A stretch of 64,000 nucleotides of DNA from Mytilisepta virgata. Taxonomy: Eukaryota; Mollusca; Bivalvia; Mytilida; Mytilidae. The translations under genes and the position numbers were made by a program. The notes below the pieces were generated by a model. It saw only the letters and a program-made list of their open reading frames with translations, searched no databases and was not told the DNA's origin. Positions 13,310 to 26,199 of this stretch are shown piece by piece (the stretch's first letter is position 1; each line of letters starts with the position of its first letter). The stretch lies in NCBI GenBank assembly GCA_028015205.1, contig JAPWFG010000026.1, positions 2,542,001-2,606,000 on the forward strand, in the 5' to 3' direction.

Positions 13310-13530
13310 AGTCATTTGGTCGCGTTTTCCTTTTATAAACAGTTGTATTTCGTCTGGTTTCGATCATCTCGTTTCGTTAATTTCGTTGCGTTCATGTATT
13401 TTTCGTTTCTTTTTTGTTTCGTTTATCGTTTTGTGTCGTTCATTCCCTTGCGTTTTGGTTACTTTTCGTTTGGTTGCGTTTTTTTTGTTTGTTTCGTTTC
13501 GTCCATCTTTTGTTTTCATTTCTTACTTTA
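13310..13530. repeat. TTTCGT-rich low-complexity tract
   Basis: About 200 bp dominated by degenerate TTTCGTT/TTGCGTTT words and nearly free of A. The overlapping open frames (Phe/Val/Cys-rich) are compositional artefacts. Confidence 0.6.
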
Positions 13531-13709
13531 GCACCCCCCTCCCGCCCCGCGAAATCGCAAAACGAAATCAGTGTCATCTTTCGATAGATATGATCCTGAA
13601 ATAAAATGTCTTCCCTTAGTGACCTTGTCGCCCATTTACCCATTGGAGACTAACATGATTTTTCTTTCTATTTTCATTCATTTGCGTAAGGGTGAGGCAA
13701 AATTCAATA

Positions 13710-13845
13710 TACTGAACAGATATATCATGTTAAGGAGGGGTATTTGCGAAAAATACCAGTCGAGAGAATGATAAATTTCGCAAGCTGTAAGACTGGTTAT
13801 TTTCGCAAATACCTCTCAAGAACATGCTATATCTGTTTAATTACA
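13710..13845. mobile_element. Small foldback element (MITE-like)
   Basis: ACAGATATATCATGTT...GAGGGGTATTTGCGAAAA pairs imperfectly with TTTTCGCAAATACCTCTC...ACATGCTATATCTGT, with ~40 bp arms. A related word, ACAGATATATCATGTTTT, recurs at 50118. Confidence 0.55.
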
Positions 13846-13867
13846 CCGAATGTTAACGTACAGAACG

Positions 13868-13930
13868 CATTGATGATCGTGACATAAAACGCATTGATGA
13901 TCGTGACATAAAACGCATTGATGATCGTGA
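13868..13930. repeat. Three-copy 23 bp tandem repeat
   Basis: ACGCATTGATGATCGTGACA-type unit repeated three times, the last copy ending in GAGATT. It makes the MRFMSRSS repeats in a short antisense frame, which is not a gene. Confidence 0.8.
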
Positions 13931-15318
13931 GATTACAAGCGTCCAGTCGGATATAGTATTTTTTGGCAAATACCACGGCAGAGGGTAAAAAAGGCATATC
14001 CTTTTTGCATATACCCCGGCGCTGTTTAAAAATGAACGATATTCATTTGATAAAAAGTAAATTGGTGAAAAATACACTGGCTATAAACCAATCAAAACCC
14101 AGGATTCTTACATAAGGTGTAATTAATATAAAAATGACCCTTTTATATATTACGTAAATATTGTATTTAATCTCCAGTAATTTTTGTTGCTAAATGCTCG
14201 TTGGAATAGTTTTTCAACATAAATCAGCAACCGGTGCCATTGTCCAATAATAACTGTAAGCTAATATTTCGTGGGAAAGCCTGACTGAACGATACATTGA
14301 AGAAAACTAATGCAAACTTCATAAGATAAAAATATGTATTTTGTCGCAACATCTATAGTAACCATGATTATCTTACCGTAATTTGACGACACTGACAACT
14401 ATCAGACGATAAATTTGTTAACTTTTACGTTTCTGGTTCAATATCAAGAATCTTTTTTTTTATTGTTTGAAAAGGATATTTCGTATAACAGCTGAGACTG
14501 AACTGAAATCGTTAGATAAATACGTCTGATATTCCGTGAAGACGATTTGATACAGGACCAAGGTTTGTTTAATACATAAAACATAAAATTGACTTAATTT
14601 GGACCACCGACTATGTTTCCTCCTGTTCTTTTTCAAATAGCAACCGTAAAAATTTTTTTTTTTTTTTTTTTGCGAATAGCGACCGTCCGGGTACTACACC
14701 GTGCACTTGTAGTTTGATACTCTCCATAAACTTGATCACCTTCGACTGGGGGGCAATAAATTTGAAGCGGCGATAAAAAGGCAAGTTAGCTTGAATTTCT
14801 CAGAGTGATAACTCAACAAAGATAATTGAGCGGAACCCAACGAACACAATATACAAGAATGCGTTCAACTAACTTATTCTCTCTCGGTAGATAAACAATC
14901 GACACTATATTGTAAGTATTGTCAAAATCAGAGCATTTTAAAATATTGGTGTATTTTTCTTACGATTACATCTTTCCTTAAGCACTTTTGGAGTAGTATG
15001 TGCGAAACAGCGGCAAAGTTGTTTTTAGGCCAAATAAATGATGGTGTGGTTGTCAAGTTCCGCATTCAGTTATTTTTTGTCCCATTTTTTCTATTCATTT
15101 AAAAACACCGGCCCATTCTGTTAAATATTGTCAGGATTTTTTTTTAGTCAAATTGAAAATTGCCAATTTAAGATAAACCAACTTAAAATGTACTTTTGTT
15201 ACCGTACAAGGTGCAAACGACTAGTAGTCTTTTGAAACATTTTCCCTTAATCTGTATACAGTCTATTTGGTATTTTCTGTAATTAGTCATTTGTCCTCGA
15301 AATCTAGTTTTTAAATTA

Positions 15319-15640
15319 CTTTCGTTCTTTGGATTTCACCGTTCAGATTTTTGGACTATATTAATTTGAGAAAAAATTTGCCTTTTCATTTTGCACAAAT
15401 GATGAAAATTTGCCCAAAATTTTTCATTTTTGCAGAGAATTAAAAAATAAAAATTGTTCACCCGCTCTAAAATTTGGTTCAAATTGGGATTTCCCCCTAT
15501 TTTGTGCAATATTTTCGTTTAAAAAACGTGTGACGCACGTAAATTTGACCTTTGCCAATCCCCCCCCCCCCCCCCCCCGAAAAAAAAAGTCCTACTCGCT
15601 CGCACCTATATTTCCATCCAAAAATCCAAAGAACTAAAAC
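15319..15640. mobile_element. Dispersed foldback repeat, family Y copy 1
   Basis: Bounded by GTTCTTTGGATTT and its complement AAATCCAAAGAAC. Shares TTTGCC, TTCATTTTGCA, AAAATTTGCCCAAAAT and GTTCACCCGCTC with a second copy at 58765-58960. Interrupted by a C18-type homopolymer near 15560-15578. Confidence 0.6.
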
Positions 15641-15949
15641 TAAGTTTGAAACATTCTCTATTCTTTGATTTTTACTTAAGTACTCATAAATTTGTTTACT
15701 CCGTTATTCTCAAATTCTATTACATGTAACCCCATCAAGACACTCATACATGATATGGCGTATGGTAACATGGAATCTGTATATTAATGGGGAACGTACT
15801 CAATTTTATATAAATGGTTAACTTGCTCATTTAAACTAGCTCTTTAAAAGTTATAGTTAAGGCTTATAAATATTACCTTCACAATAACTGATGAACTATC
15901 CTTAGACGAAAAACGCATTTACAAAAAAATAGGAAAAAATATCTTTACA

Positions 15950-16395
15950 GATTTTGTAGCAATAAAATGTATCACAAAATACCAAAATAAATTTGATGCA
16001 TTGTATGGCCATTTTGTTGACTGACAACTCATCAGCAGTGCTGGAGATCAAACTTTTCAAAATCCAGCCGAAGATATGATGAATTAATAAGCACAACCAT
16101 CAAAAACCCAAACAAGTTGGAATCCAAACTCAACTAAGCTTTACCTATGCATCAAAAGGAAGAGCCTTAGAAATTTCTGGTAATTTTTCGTCAAATTTTG
16201 AACGGAAAATTTAAAGGCATTTGAGTAATAAATCATGCCAGGATAAAAATTCTGGCTACTGGGCTGACAATGCCCTCGGGGGACCTGCAGTCCACCAGCA
16301 GTGACATAGACCCAGTGGTGCTAATAAAATGTATCACAAAATACCTAAATAAATTTGATGCACTGTATGGCCATTTCGTTGACTGACAACTCAGA
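15950..16395. repeat. Dispersed repeat with ~80 bp direct duplication
   Basis: GTATCACAAAATACC...AAATTTGATGCA...TGTATGGCCATTT...GACTGACAACTCA occurs at ~15969-16035 and ~16328-16392. Between them lies a CCCTCGGGG-type block (GACCTGCAGTCCACCAGCAG) that recurs at 26385-26440. Confidence 0.6.
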
Positions 16396-17139
16396 TCATC
16401 TGCACTGGACAGACCGGGGACGTACGTTCGAATGGACAGACAAAGGTAAACGTAATGGGGCTAAAAGCAAAAACTTAACCAAACCGGACGGACGGAAGGA
16501 CTAAGTTCGGATGGATGGAGACACAAGGGTAAATGTAATTGCCCCAACCAAATTCGTTGAAGGGCATAGTAGTTGAATAATGTTTTGTATAAAACAGTTC
16601 TCAATGACGTGAAGGGTTTTGTTGTGCATTTTTGGGAGAATTTTCCACTTTATTCCGGGCAATAATTTCTTCAACCTGAAATTAAAAGAAACAAAAAACT
16701 TAAATCGAGGAATTAAACTTATATAATAAGCAATAATGTAATGGATACAATTCTGAAAGAGAGCCATCTAAGGGCATTCCCGCCAACTCTTAGTGGTTTC
16801 AGACATAAGATCTTAAAAGGAAAAATTTCCTTTAGGATCCTGTTAAGCTGAGTTCGCCCGTAGGACCCATCTTGATTGCCGGCCGGGTCATTACAGTTCT
16901 TTAAAGAATTAAAACCATACTGCAAACTCTGGCTTTAATCGGGCTTTGTTTCAAATGACATTTTGTTTACGATGATGGACGACGGTCCATGTGAGCTAAA
17001 CAAATACCTTTTCTGGAATACAGTAACTTGAATTAATTTCAAACATTAGTCGTACATGAAGTCAACATGAAAGTTCAGGTGATATGCATGGTGTAGTAAT
17101 ACCAATTTTAATGCCACAGATGTCAAATTTACGACTCGA

Positions 17140-17290
17140 GCACTAAAATATTGAAAACCAATTCAATCCAAAACACTGAATAGCAAGCAAAACACCTGAA
17201 TGACCAAAAGTGTAAAGCCAAAAACATCTAAGGGAAGACATGTGCGCAAGGGGGAATAACCCTTAGTTTTCACAAAATTGTGCAACAGTA
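17140..17290. repeat. Dispersed repeat (CCAAAAGTGTAAAGCC family)
   Basis: ACCAAAAGTGTAAAGCCAAA, followed by a TTTTCACAAA...GTAACAGTAAATTT-like segment, reappears inside a helicase intron at 51640-51760. The function is unknown. Confidence 0.5.
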
Positions 17291-17369
17291 AATTTAAGGC
17301 AAAGTATCTGTTGTTGTTGTTCAAGCAATATCGAAGGTGTAACTCAAAAGGAATGCATTAAAAGAAATT

Positions 17370-18400
17370 ATGGTCATGTAGATTTCTCTGAAAAATCTCA
17401 TGTAACTCAAGCCTAAAATTGTGTTCAAGGTCAGCTGTTAGGTCTCAGGTCTATGTTCCCACTAAGAATTATTTGACAAAAATTACTGGGGCAACAATTT
17501 GCCGAGAAATGACAAGACATCACTCAAAATGAAATTGATGTAAAGGTCAGGTGAAAGGCAGCAGACTGAGATGTACTTGCAAAGAAGTATCTACAGACCA
17601 TATATGCACTTAATCGTGCAAATGGGATGCATATCACAAGTGAGATTGGGGTCAAGGTGTCAGATGTGTTTGTACCCACCAAGACATATCTATAGACCAA
17701 ATATGGGTCCTGGTATTACATTTGCTGAGAAATTGACTCAATTATGAAAATGAAAAGCACGTTATACAAGCATAAAATTGGGGTCACTGTCAGGTGGCAT
17801 GTATCAGACTAGCATCTATCCGCCAAGATCTTGTCTAAAGACCAAATACAGAGGGTGTTAGTATTACAGCTGCTAAGAAATAGACTATTAAAATGTGAGG
17901 GCAAGTCAATGAACCATGAAATTGGGGTCATGGTCAGGTGACAGGTGTCAGACTGGTGTAACCACCAAGAACCATCTATAGGCTAAATATGGGTCTAGGT
18001 GTTAGTTGGAAGAGAAACATTTAAATCGCAAAAATATAAAACAAGTAACTCAACCATGAAATTGAAGGCAAGGTCAGGTGACTCACGCAACCACTAAGAA
18101 CCATCTATAGGCAACCTATGGGTCTAAGTATTAGTTGGAGAAATAGACTTAATCGCAATATAAAACAAGTAACTCAACCATGAAATTGAGGTCAATGTAT
18201 GGAGACAGGTATCAGACGGGCATGTACCTAACGTTAATTATCTATAGACCCGGTATGGTTGGCCTAGTTAATACAATTGCTGAGAAATGGACTAAACCTT
18301 TGACGCATATTTTACAAATGTTTATTAAGTATTAAGTCAACAAACCACCAAAATTAGGTCAAGGTTACAAGACAAGTATACGGCTACAAAAGTATATATC
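17370..18400 (-). repeat. Tandem-module repeat array, family A, reverse orientation
   Basis: About seven modules carrying the reverse complement of family A words: ACCATGAAATTG...GGTCA, AACCATCTATAG, GCTGAGAAATGGACT. Same family as 7079-8000, opposite strand. Confidence 0.65.
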
Positions 18401-18959
18401 ATAATGTGTCTGTGGAGTAAGGATCTTAAGTGTAGGTATTTATGTCGCAGCTGCCATCGTTGTAGCCGGGAAGTAATGCCTATATCTCGCATATAATATC
18501 AGGACAAAAACGATGTGAATTACTGTACTGTCAGATAACCATTCACACCTTGTGATGAAAAAACATACCACATTGTACCAAGTAGACTTTTAATTTATAG
18601 TTGCTGAAAAAAAATCATGATATCTGGTCGTAAATCGCTAGTACATGAAAAGGAGGTCAGGTGACAAATCAAACTACCATGTACATCTTAATGGGAAATG
18701 CCGACTAAATACAGTTGATGAATCAATTGCTTACTGTAAAACGGACCTCGCTGAACTAGAACATATCTAATCAAGAAAACTTCAGGCAAATTCTTTTGTT
18801 TTTATACCGTCCTCTTTCAATTTCTAAAAAGTGGTCACCAACTCTCATTTCTATAAGGTTTTTTTTTCTATTTAAGTAAAAAAAAATTGAATTTGATATT
18901 GAGTTTACATTTTACTATATAAGTATGTTTTACTATCTTCTTTTACTGTATGAGCTGAC

Positions 18960-18990
18960 AATCCCTCCCCCACCCCCCCCCCCCCCCTCC
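18960..18990. repeat. Poly(C) tract
   Basis: A run of C broken once or twice by T or A, one of several C or G homopolymers in the window (near 15560, 25422, 27037, 28490, 28965, 29958). Confidence 0.8.
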
Positions 18991-19119
18991 CCAAAGAAAG
19001 GGTCTCCCCTATACGCCACCCGGGGACGCGCTAGGCAGCTCTATGGGTTGAGCCCCCGTGATCCGTCACAGGTGCCTACTTAAATGATTTGAGGTCGTCT
19101 GCTATAAATAAAGTAATTA

Positions 19120-19450
19120 CTAGACATTGAACCCGCGCGAGCGCGGGAAAATAAGCATTTTTTTTGTGGTGGCCATATTGACTTTAAAAAGTTTTTGCGG
19201 CCATGGCATTCGTGGAACAGTAACTCAATGTGGATGTTGTGGCAGGCTTCCCATAAACTTTCCTGTCAAGTAGGTGGTGTCAACTGATAGTTTATGTCTA
19301 TATATGCTGTAGTATTCCAGAAATGGATGTTAATGCAAAATTTAACCAAAGTCAATGAAGCGTGAAATGTAGGTCAACGTGACCTAATTGTCATATGGTT
19401 GTTCGTTACTACCGAAAATGTATCCACTGATGAAGTAGACTGTATGCCAC
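19120..19450 (-). mobile_element. Helitron-like 3' end with fragmentary module, - strand
   Basis: Read on the - strand: a perfect 7 bp GC hairpin (CCCGCGC / GCGCGGG, 19132-19147), eight bases, then CTAG at 19120-19123 followed by T. Upstream (19150-19450) are one or two degraded modules with GGCCAT and GTCAATGAAGCGTGAAAT words like family A. Confidence 0.5.
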
Positions 19451-20405
19451 GTAGAATTACCAAAATGTACCTTAAGGTTCCATCATAGTCAAAATCTATG
19501 ACGAAAATACAACCACTTAAATTGTCAATATGTTTATGTTACAATTAATTCTGAACTGGAACTTGATGAAAAGCTTTCATTAAATACACATTTCATAATG
19601 CATCACCTTTTTCATTCAGAATAAATATGAAAAAGAATATGAATAAACATTTCCTTAGTGACGGATGAATTTTTCAAAAGATGCCGTGAGTTAAGTAGAG
19701 CATATTTTTGGAAAATAATTGTTCCAATTGTTCATTGTCATCATGGGCAGGGCAAGCGAGGCTTAATTTCACAAATAAATCCAATAGACGATAAAAGCAT
19801 TTTTAATGTGTGGCTGAGTGTGCTGTCCACGTTTATAAAGATGTCCGAGATAAATTTCGTCTGATTAATGATAAAGTAGACCATTTGTTAAAAATATTTT
19901 TATCTAGAGCTTACAGGGAATTGTACAGTAGAGCTATATTTAGACAGGTCACATGACAAATAATGTAAAAATGGATAATGGCTGGTTTTATCACTTTGTG
20001 CAAAGTAAACATCCGAGCAATCCAAAAAACAACTAAGTTAGGAATTCCTCTGAATTTTGCCTTACTTCTTCATAATCTTCAAAGTTCATAACCTTTACAG
20101 TTAGGAGAAATTGCGTTATTGTAGAAAAAAACAATCCTGAATACATGAAGCGGAAACATCCCACTCGAAGGAGAATGTTTTTAATTTGTTTTATTCTTCT
20201 TCCGTAATTTCAAACAAAAATACATTTAAAATATGTGCATAATTGTTTATTTAAATCAATGTGTTAAAATGATGCATTCGAGAACCTTCTAAGGGATATG
20301 TTGGGAGAATTCATACCGGAAAAGTCCATGCAAATTCCATTTGCACATAAACAAAACTGCAGTTTAAAATTTATAAATGCAGATTGTCAAATCCGATAAT
20401 AACCT

Positions 20406-20732
20406 TTATAATCTGAACCATACATCGTTTATTTTGAACCACGCGTTTTGCCGCCTATTCGGCTAATTCGTAAATTTAGTATTATAGATAACGATCCACT
20501 CTGGTATTTAACTATTTATCGTAAATATACTAAACTTTGGCGGACTTGTCATATGACCATGAATTTGCTTAATGGAATACCTGGAGTATTGTGGGGTTGG
20601 ACAAAATCAATCTTTCGTAGCTATAATCATGATAATACAAAAAGTCAAGAGGTATGTACTACATATTATTTATCCGTTCGTTCAGAAAAAAATGTATCAT
20701 TGATTTTCGGAAAACGATGTTTACAACAATAA
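20406..20732 (+). CDS. Unassigned ORF, ~105 codons, no good ATG at its start
   Basis: Open from after a stop at 20409 to 20732. Protein-like composition (…VLPPIRLIRKF…, …NDPLWYLTIYRKYTK…, …LLNGIPGVLWGWTKS…). A good donor (AGAG|GTATGT at ~20653) lies inside, so part of it could be an exon. No family recognised. Treat as a candidate only. Confidence 0.15.
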
Positions 20733-21528
20733 TCTGTCATATATATCATTACATGAACAGTGCTTGTACAATGATGTCTTGATTCATTTAATTAATGTTT
20801 AGCTTTCGCTTTCGCATTTGCCTATATGCATGAACTTTTAAAGTACGTACGCATTTTCTATGGTAACTATGAACAGCAGAAAAATGAAAATGAAGAAGGA
20901 AAATGACTAACATTCAATGTTATTGCTCTAATTCACATCAACACTCAATGTTTTTCAACATCATATAACAGGATCGGTTAATGATGGGCTCAGATCTTAA
21001 AATGTGTGCACAGTAAATTATTTCTGCAAAATATATTTGCAAAGAGGACTGATAACAAAATCTAAATAGAGCACTACGGTCCAAGGACTTGATCGATGTA
21101 CCCTACTGTGGTGACACTATTTCCCCTACGTGATACCATAGTTTAAGAGAACAGGACCTTATTTCTTGTTCAATCAATTCCTCCCCTCCCCTTCCCATGC
21201 ATCTATTTCCATCATACAGTTTTACTCGCTTTAGACGTGAGAATTGGTCTATGACATTTCAGTTTACGGCAATTCAATCGACGTCGAACAGTGTCATCAC
21301 TAACGCTCATTAGTATGAGTTGCGCCTAGGAACCGGTTCCGCAGATTTTGTCGCAAGATGTAGCGATCTTGACGTGTTGTTACTCAAGCTGGGTGGCGAC
21401 CATTATCTGGATGGTGAATTATACTGTTTGTTGTATAGAAGCGCTCACGTAGACGTTGCAATGAGCTGAGACCTTTTCAGCCTTTATATAGACGTCCCAT
21501 TGCCGGTTTTCGTTGTTGAGAGCTTTGT

Positions 21529-22306
21529 ATGGCACGCCGTTGTTATATTTATTCAATTTCGAGATATCTTATTTAGTTAAATAAGATATCTTATTTAGTT
21601 AAATAAGATATCTTATAAACTAATAGAGATATCTAATAAATTAATAGATTCATAGAGATATCTTATAAATAAATAGATATCTTATAACTAATAGAGATAT
21701 CTTATAAACTTATAGAGATATCTTATTTAACTGGTTATAAAGATATCTTATTAAATATATAAGATATCTCTATAAGTTAATAAGATATCTCTATTAATTT
21801 ATAAGATATCTTATTAACTATATGATATATCTTTTATATAGTTAATAATAGAGATATCTTATTTACTTAATAAGATCTTATAAACTAATAGAGATATCTT
21901 ATAAATTAATAGAGATATCTTATAAACTTATAGAGATATCTTATTAACTAATAGATAATTTGAAAGTAAATAAGATATCTCTGTTAAGATATCTCTATAA
22001 GTTTATAAGATATCTCTATTAGTTTATAAGATATCTTATTAAGTAAATAAGATATCTCTATTATTAACTATATAAAAGATGTCTTATATAGTTAAGATAT
22101 CTTATAAATTAATAGAGATATCTTATTAACTTATAGAGATATCTTATATATTTAATAAAATATCTTTATAACAAGTTAAATAAGATCTCTATAAGTTAAT
22201 AAGATATCTCTATAAGTTTATAAGATATCTCTATTGGTTTATAAGATATCTTATTTAACTAAATAAGATATCTCGAAATTGAATAAATATAACAACGGCG
22301 TGCCAT
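21529..22306. mobile_element. 778 bp near-perfect palindromic foldback element with 8 bp TSD
   Basis: Starts ATGGCACGCCGTTGTTATAT and ends with its exact complement. Each ~385 bp arm is nearly identical to the other and consists of AGATATCTTAT/ATAAGATATCT units spaced ~20 bp apart. Flanked on both sides by AGCTTTGT (21521-21528 and 22307-22314), an 8 bp target duplication as left by hAT-type transposases. No coding capacity. Confidence 0.9.
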
Positions 22307-23099
22307 AGCTTTGTCCTGGTATCAGTACTGTATCAAACAGGCAATGAGGGACAAAACACTTCGGTTTTTTTAAATACCCCTCATTGAGACGGTGATTCAA
22401 CGTGTATATCAAACAATTTGTCTTGGATCGTGTCCAAGCAACGCAAAATCCAAATAATAACCACGAAGTTCATGAACGCTGTCAGTCGTAACATAGGCTT
22501 TAAGGTATAAATGATGCAATCGTTGCATAATTTAAATATAATTTAACTAAACTTCCACATTTACTTTCTGTTTCACATTTAACAAATTTAAAACTTTGGA
22601 TTGGTCTATTCTTCCCGCCCTTCCCGAACCGGTTGCTCCTGTTATAAACCTCTTCCTTAAAATTCAAAAATATCAGAATAATGCAGCAGTATTATACATG
22701 TATCGGATAAAATTTTCACGGTCTGTATATAACGCAGTGTGAACAAAAACTACTGCACTATAAGTGAACAATTTTATTACTGTAAATACATGCATGTCTG
22801 AAAATGGGAGCCTGAATCGCACACCTGGATAATAAGCAGATATAATGCTGTATATTTCTATCAAGGCTGAGCCGATCAGAACGAAGTATTCTTTCGTAAA
22901 TGACCGTTTTCGAGTTGAGACGACCGAGTTTAGAAGAGTTCACGTGCGCTGTCTTCATTCAGTATGACATCCAATGAGATTCTTAATACATTCGTTTAAT
23001 ATGTGACTCTTGACCAATCAAACGTAACGTCACTATACCTTTTCGATTGTTCATACTGAAAATACATAGGTATGCGAGGCCTAAAACCCCATGTTTTTA

Positions 23100-23285
23100 C
23101 GGAAGAAATAGGTACTTACACTCGTTCAAAAATTAATAACTGGAAAATCTTCCACTGTTTTTAAAATTCAGCGTATTTGCCTTGGTTCCGCTCCGCTCCG
23201 CTCGAGAATGACGTGAATTTTAAAAACTCGTTAAGATTTCCAAGTCTTCATTTTTAACTCGTGTGAGAACCTATTACACTTTTCC
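23100..23285. mobile_element. Small foldback element
   Basis: AATAGGTACTTACACTCGTT...GGAAAATCTT pairs with AAGATTTCCAAG...AACTCGTGTGAGAACCTATT across ~120 bp, with a CCGCTCCGCTCCGCTC run inside. Non-coding. Confidence 0.5.
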
Positions 23286-23289
23286 TGGT

Positions 23290-24030
23290 AATTTTGGTAA
23301 ATATTAGCTCTGTAGTTTTCAGACTTCATCGCAACTTATGTGTCACTGTAGTAATTGGTAATTACTGTCCTTGCAGTAATATGATTTCCCAAAGGTTTCA
23401 TGTCAAACCTATGTGCAACTATAGTCGCCATATATACAACCTGATCAAAATGAGGACTATTGGTAGAAGATCTCCCAATATTCATTCTTATTACGTTTGA
23501 ACAGATTTGGCATTGTTTTAGCGGAGAATAGGAAATTTTGACCAATCAATATCAAGATGGCAGCCAGGTTTAGCACCCGATCCAAAAGGAATGACGTTTT
23601 ATAGAGGACCTTCCATACATTATCCCTGCCAAGTTTCGTTATGATTGGACTTGTTGTTTCAGAGAGGAGATGAAATTTGTGATTCCCGAAAGGCTTTAGT
23701 GCACACCTATGCGTCACTGTGTATGCCACCCGATCAACTCCAAATGGGAATCTTTGTAGAGGGTCTCTCAATCATCATTCCAATGAACGTTTGGTAAGAT
23801 TTGGCATTGTAGTTTAAAAGAAATTTGAATCAAGAATTTCCTCTGCCGACCACGATTGTCATCGCTAAAAATGACATGTTGAATTTTATAGATAACCTTG
23901 CATACAATGAACCTGCAATGTTTGGTTCGAATTGGCCCCGCAGTTGCAGGAGACGAATTCTCCAATGACGGACGGACATCGGACACAAAGTGATGACAAT
24001 AACTCACATGGCTCTTTTGGCCAGGTGAAC
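23290..24030. repeat. Tandem-module repeat array, family D
   Basis: Roughly three ~250 bp diverged modules with TGCGTCACTGT..., GATCAA...CAAATGAGG/GGGAATC, GAGGGTCTCTCAATCATCATTC and TTTGGCATTGT words. Ends in GGCTCTTTTGGCCAGGTGAA then CTAA, a weak hairpin plus CTRR-like end. Short overlapping frames are artefacts. Confidence 0.5.
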
Positions 24031-24519
24031 TAAAAAAACCAATTGAATATCACAAGTTTTTTGTATAAATTTTTAATATTCTCATTCTTGCACAATCCAG
24101 AAAAAAATAAAGTAAACATTTATATATATACCTGTTAATATAAATGTTGAAGACATTGGGTTTGTGCTAGATTTACAACTACAGCTTTCGCCGCTATTGG
24201 CATGTCGTTTTCGTGTAATTAACCATATACGGTCAATTTTGTAACATGCCAATAAATTGATTACCCTCTCCCATCCGACAATGTCCGTGATAAGTAATCA
24301 AAATGCAATGATAGCATGAAATGTTCTGGAAGTGATTTGATGACGTCGCAACTTATTAAGTCTTACAGACATTTATTTTGAAATTAAAGAAATATTAAAT
24401 AAATTCAATTTACATTATTTAAACGTTACATTCACACTCTGCAGCTTATGACAATTTATCGAATGTCCTGGTAACACAATTATCACAGACTTTTAGTGTT
24501 TCATGGCACTACAGTTTAT

Positions 24520-24900
24520 AGTGGGTATGTCCACCATGAGCTTTGACTACAGCTACATATCTGCTATGCATGGAGTTGATCAGGCGATTGCTAAATTGCA
24601 TAGGAATGCCCGCCCGGATTTTCCAAAACCTGCTGCAAGTTCAGCTGGTAAGAGTAGTGGTCGGCATTGGCTGTTCTGCATTCAATCGTCGCTGAAACTC
24701 GTCATGCAGATGTTCAATCGGTTTCAGAGAGCTGGCCATAGCATAGCATTCATGTGCACGTTATTCTGATGCAGGAAGTCTCTTTTGGCCCTGGCTGTAT
24801 GTGCACGAGAGTTGTAATGCTGAAACGTCTCGTTTTAGTGAGCAAAATGCGGTACGACATATGGTCTACGTTGAACTAAAACATTTCTCCAATTCCATGA
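24520..24900 (-). pseudogene. Tc1/mariner transposase C-terminal relic
   Basis: The - strand reads, with stops and frameshifts, HYNSRAHTARAKRDFLHQNN, then a WPALS block, H-DEF-RRL and a C-terminal LINSMHS-like end. This is the order of the second catalytic Asp region (DN-R-HTA), the DWPA-SPDLNPIEHLWD block and the tail of Tc1/mariner transposases. The catalytic Asp of DNxRxH is replaced by Tyr and a stop replaces part of the SPDLNPIE block, so it is dead. The + strand ORF 24503-24769 is its shadow. Confidence 0.7.
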
Positions 24901-26199
24901 ATTCGTAAATGTGAATCACTTCGGCAATGGGAGGACAAATATACTTTATTAATCAGATGCACATTTATACTCCGAGGGATTGAAGGCATATATACAACAA
25001 ACACAAACAATAAAACTGATAAACACAATAGACAATACCGGTAATTTAACGACAATTATGCAGGTGTGGAGTCTACCCTTCTCAGTTCTATATACTTTTT
25101 AATGAATGGAACTCTATACTGCAAAATTTGTCTTAATGACAGAATTTTAATCTGTTACTTTCATCATATTCAAATTCAGGACAGACGGTTGCTATGCTTT
25201 CATTTAGTTTATATAGCAAAGTATAGTACTTTGGACTTGTAAAGAATAAACTATATTCATCTTCAACTTCGTGTACCAATATAACTATAGGGAAATAATG
25301 TCTCCCAATCACACTTTAGGAACAGTTTTATAGGGTGGGACCACAAAATTATTGGATCTTTGTTTATCCACGATCCTTGAATTATTTTTTATCATTCAAG
25401 GTCAACTTCGTTCTTCTTAAACCCCCCCCCCCCCCGTAACACAACCAACACAGTGTATTTGAGAAGAAACAATTTCTTTCATAATCAAAATTACATTTAA
25501 AAACAGTTCATCGTATAATTTTCCAAATGCGTTGTGTAAAAGTCTTTTGAAAAGATTGAATTAAACTAAACGTTGTGTTAGTTCAATAGTACAATATAGC
25601 TTAGCTGAGATTCCAGCAAACCACTGCATGATCTAACGTTGCCTCTCTCAGACCCATCTCCGCTACTACTAAACAACGGTGAACTTTTATATGTTTTAAT
25701 TGCAACTCATGTGTTACATAGGTGTAACAATGCGAATCTAGATGACGAATTTATGCTTCTATTGTTGATGAAAGTCACAAGATACTGAATCATAAGTATC
25801 TTATTGTCCACGTATTGGTCATCATTTATATATCAGTATAAGGTGACAGTCTGAGATTATAGTTATACGTGATTTGTACAAATAATAAAGTTTGTGACAC
25901 AAGATAAAAAACAGTTACTAAAGTACACTAACAATAATCTTAAGGGAAAACAAAATTGTTGATAATTTTGTTACACCCACCCCCTCCCCCAAATCAATAT
26001 AGTTGTTCCCTATCCGCTTACCATAATACTGTAGTCACTGTAATTTCAATAATAAAAAATATTCCTCGAAACCAGTACTTTTACTACAGAATGTCTTTTC
26101 TTAATGCATGTAATGCTATATACGAAAACCTCCACCATGCTGAAAAATAATCCAAAGATACTAATATTAGATATAGTAAATTTATACTATGCTGTATAC

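Noticed and set aside
13299..13604. 101-codon Phe/Val/Ser-rich ORF resembling membrane protein
   Set aside because: Low-complexity TTTCGT-type DNA; two other frames are open across it as well, as expected from composition.
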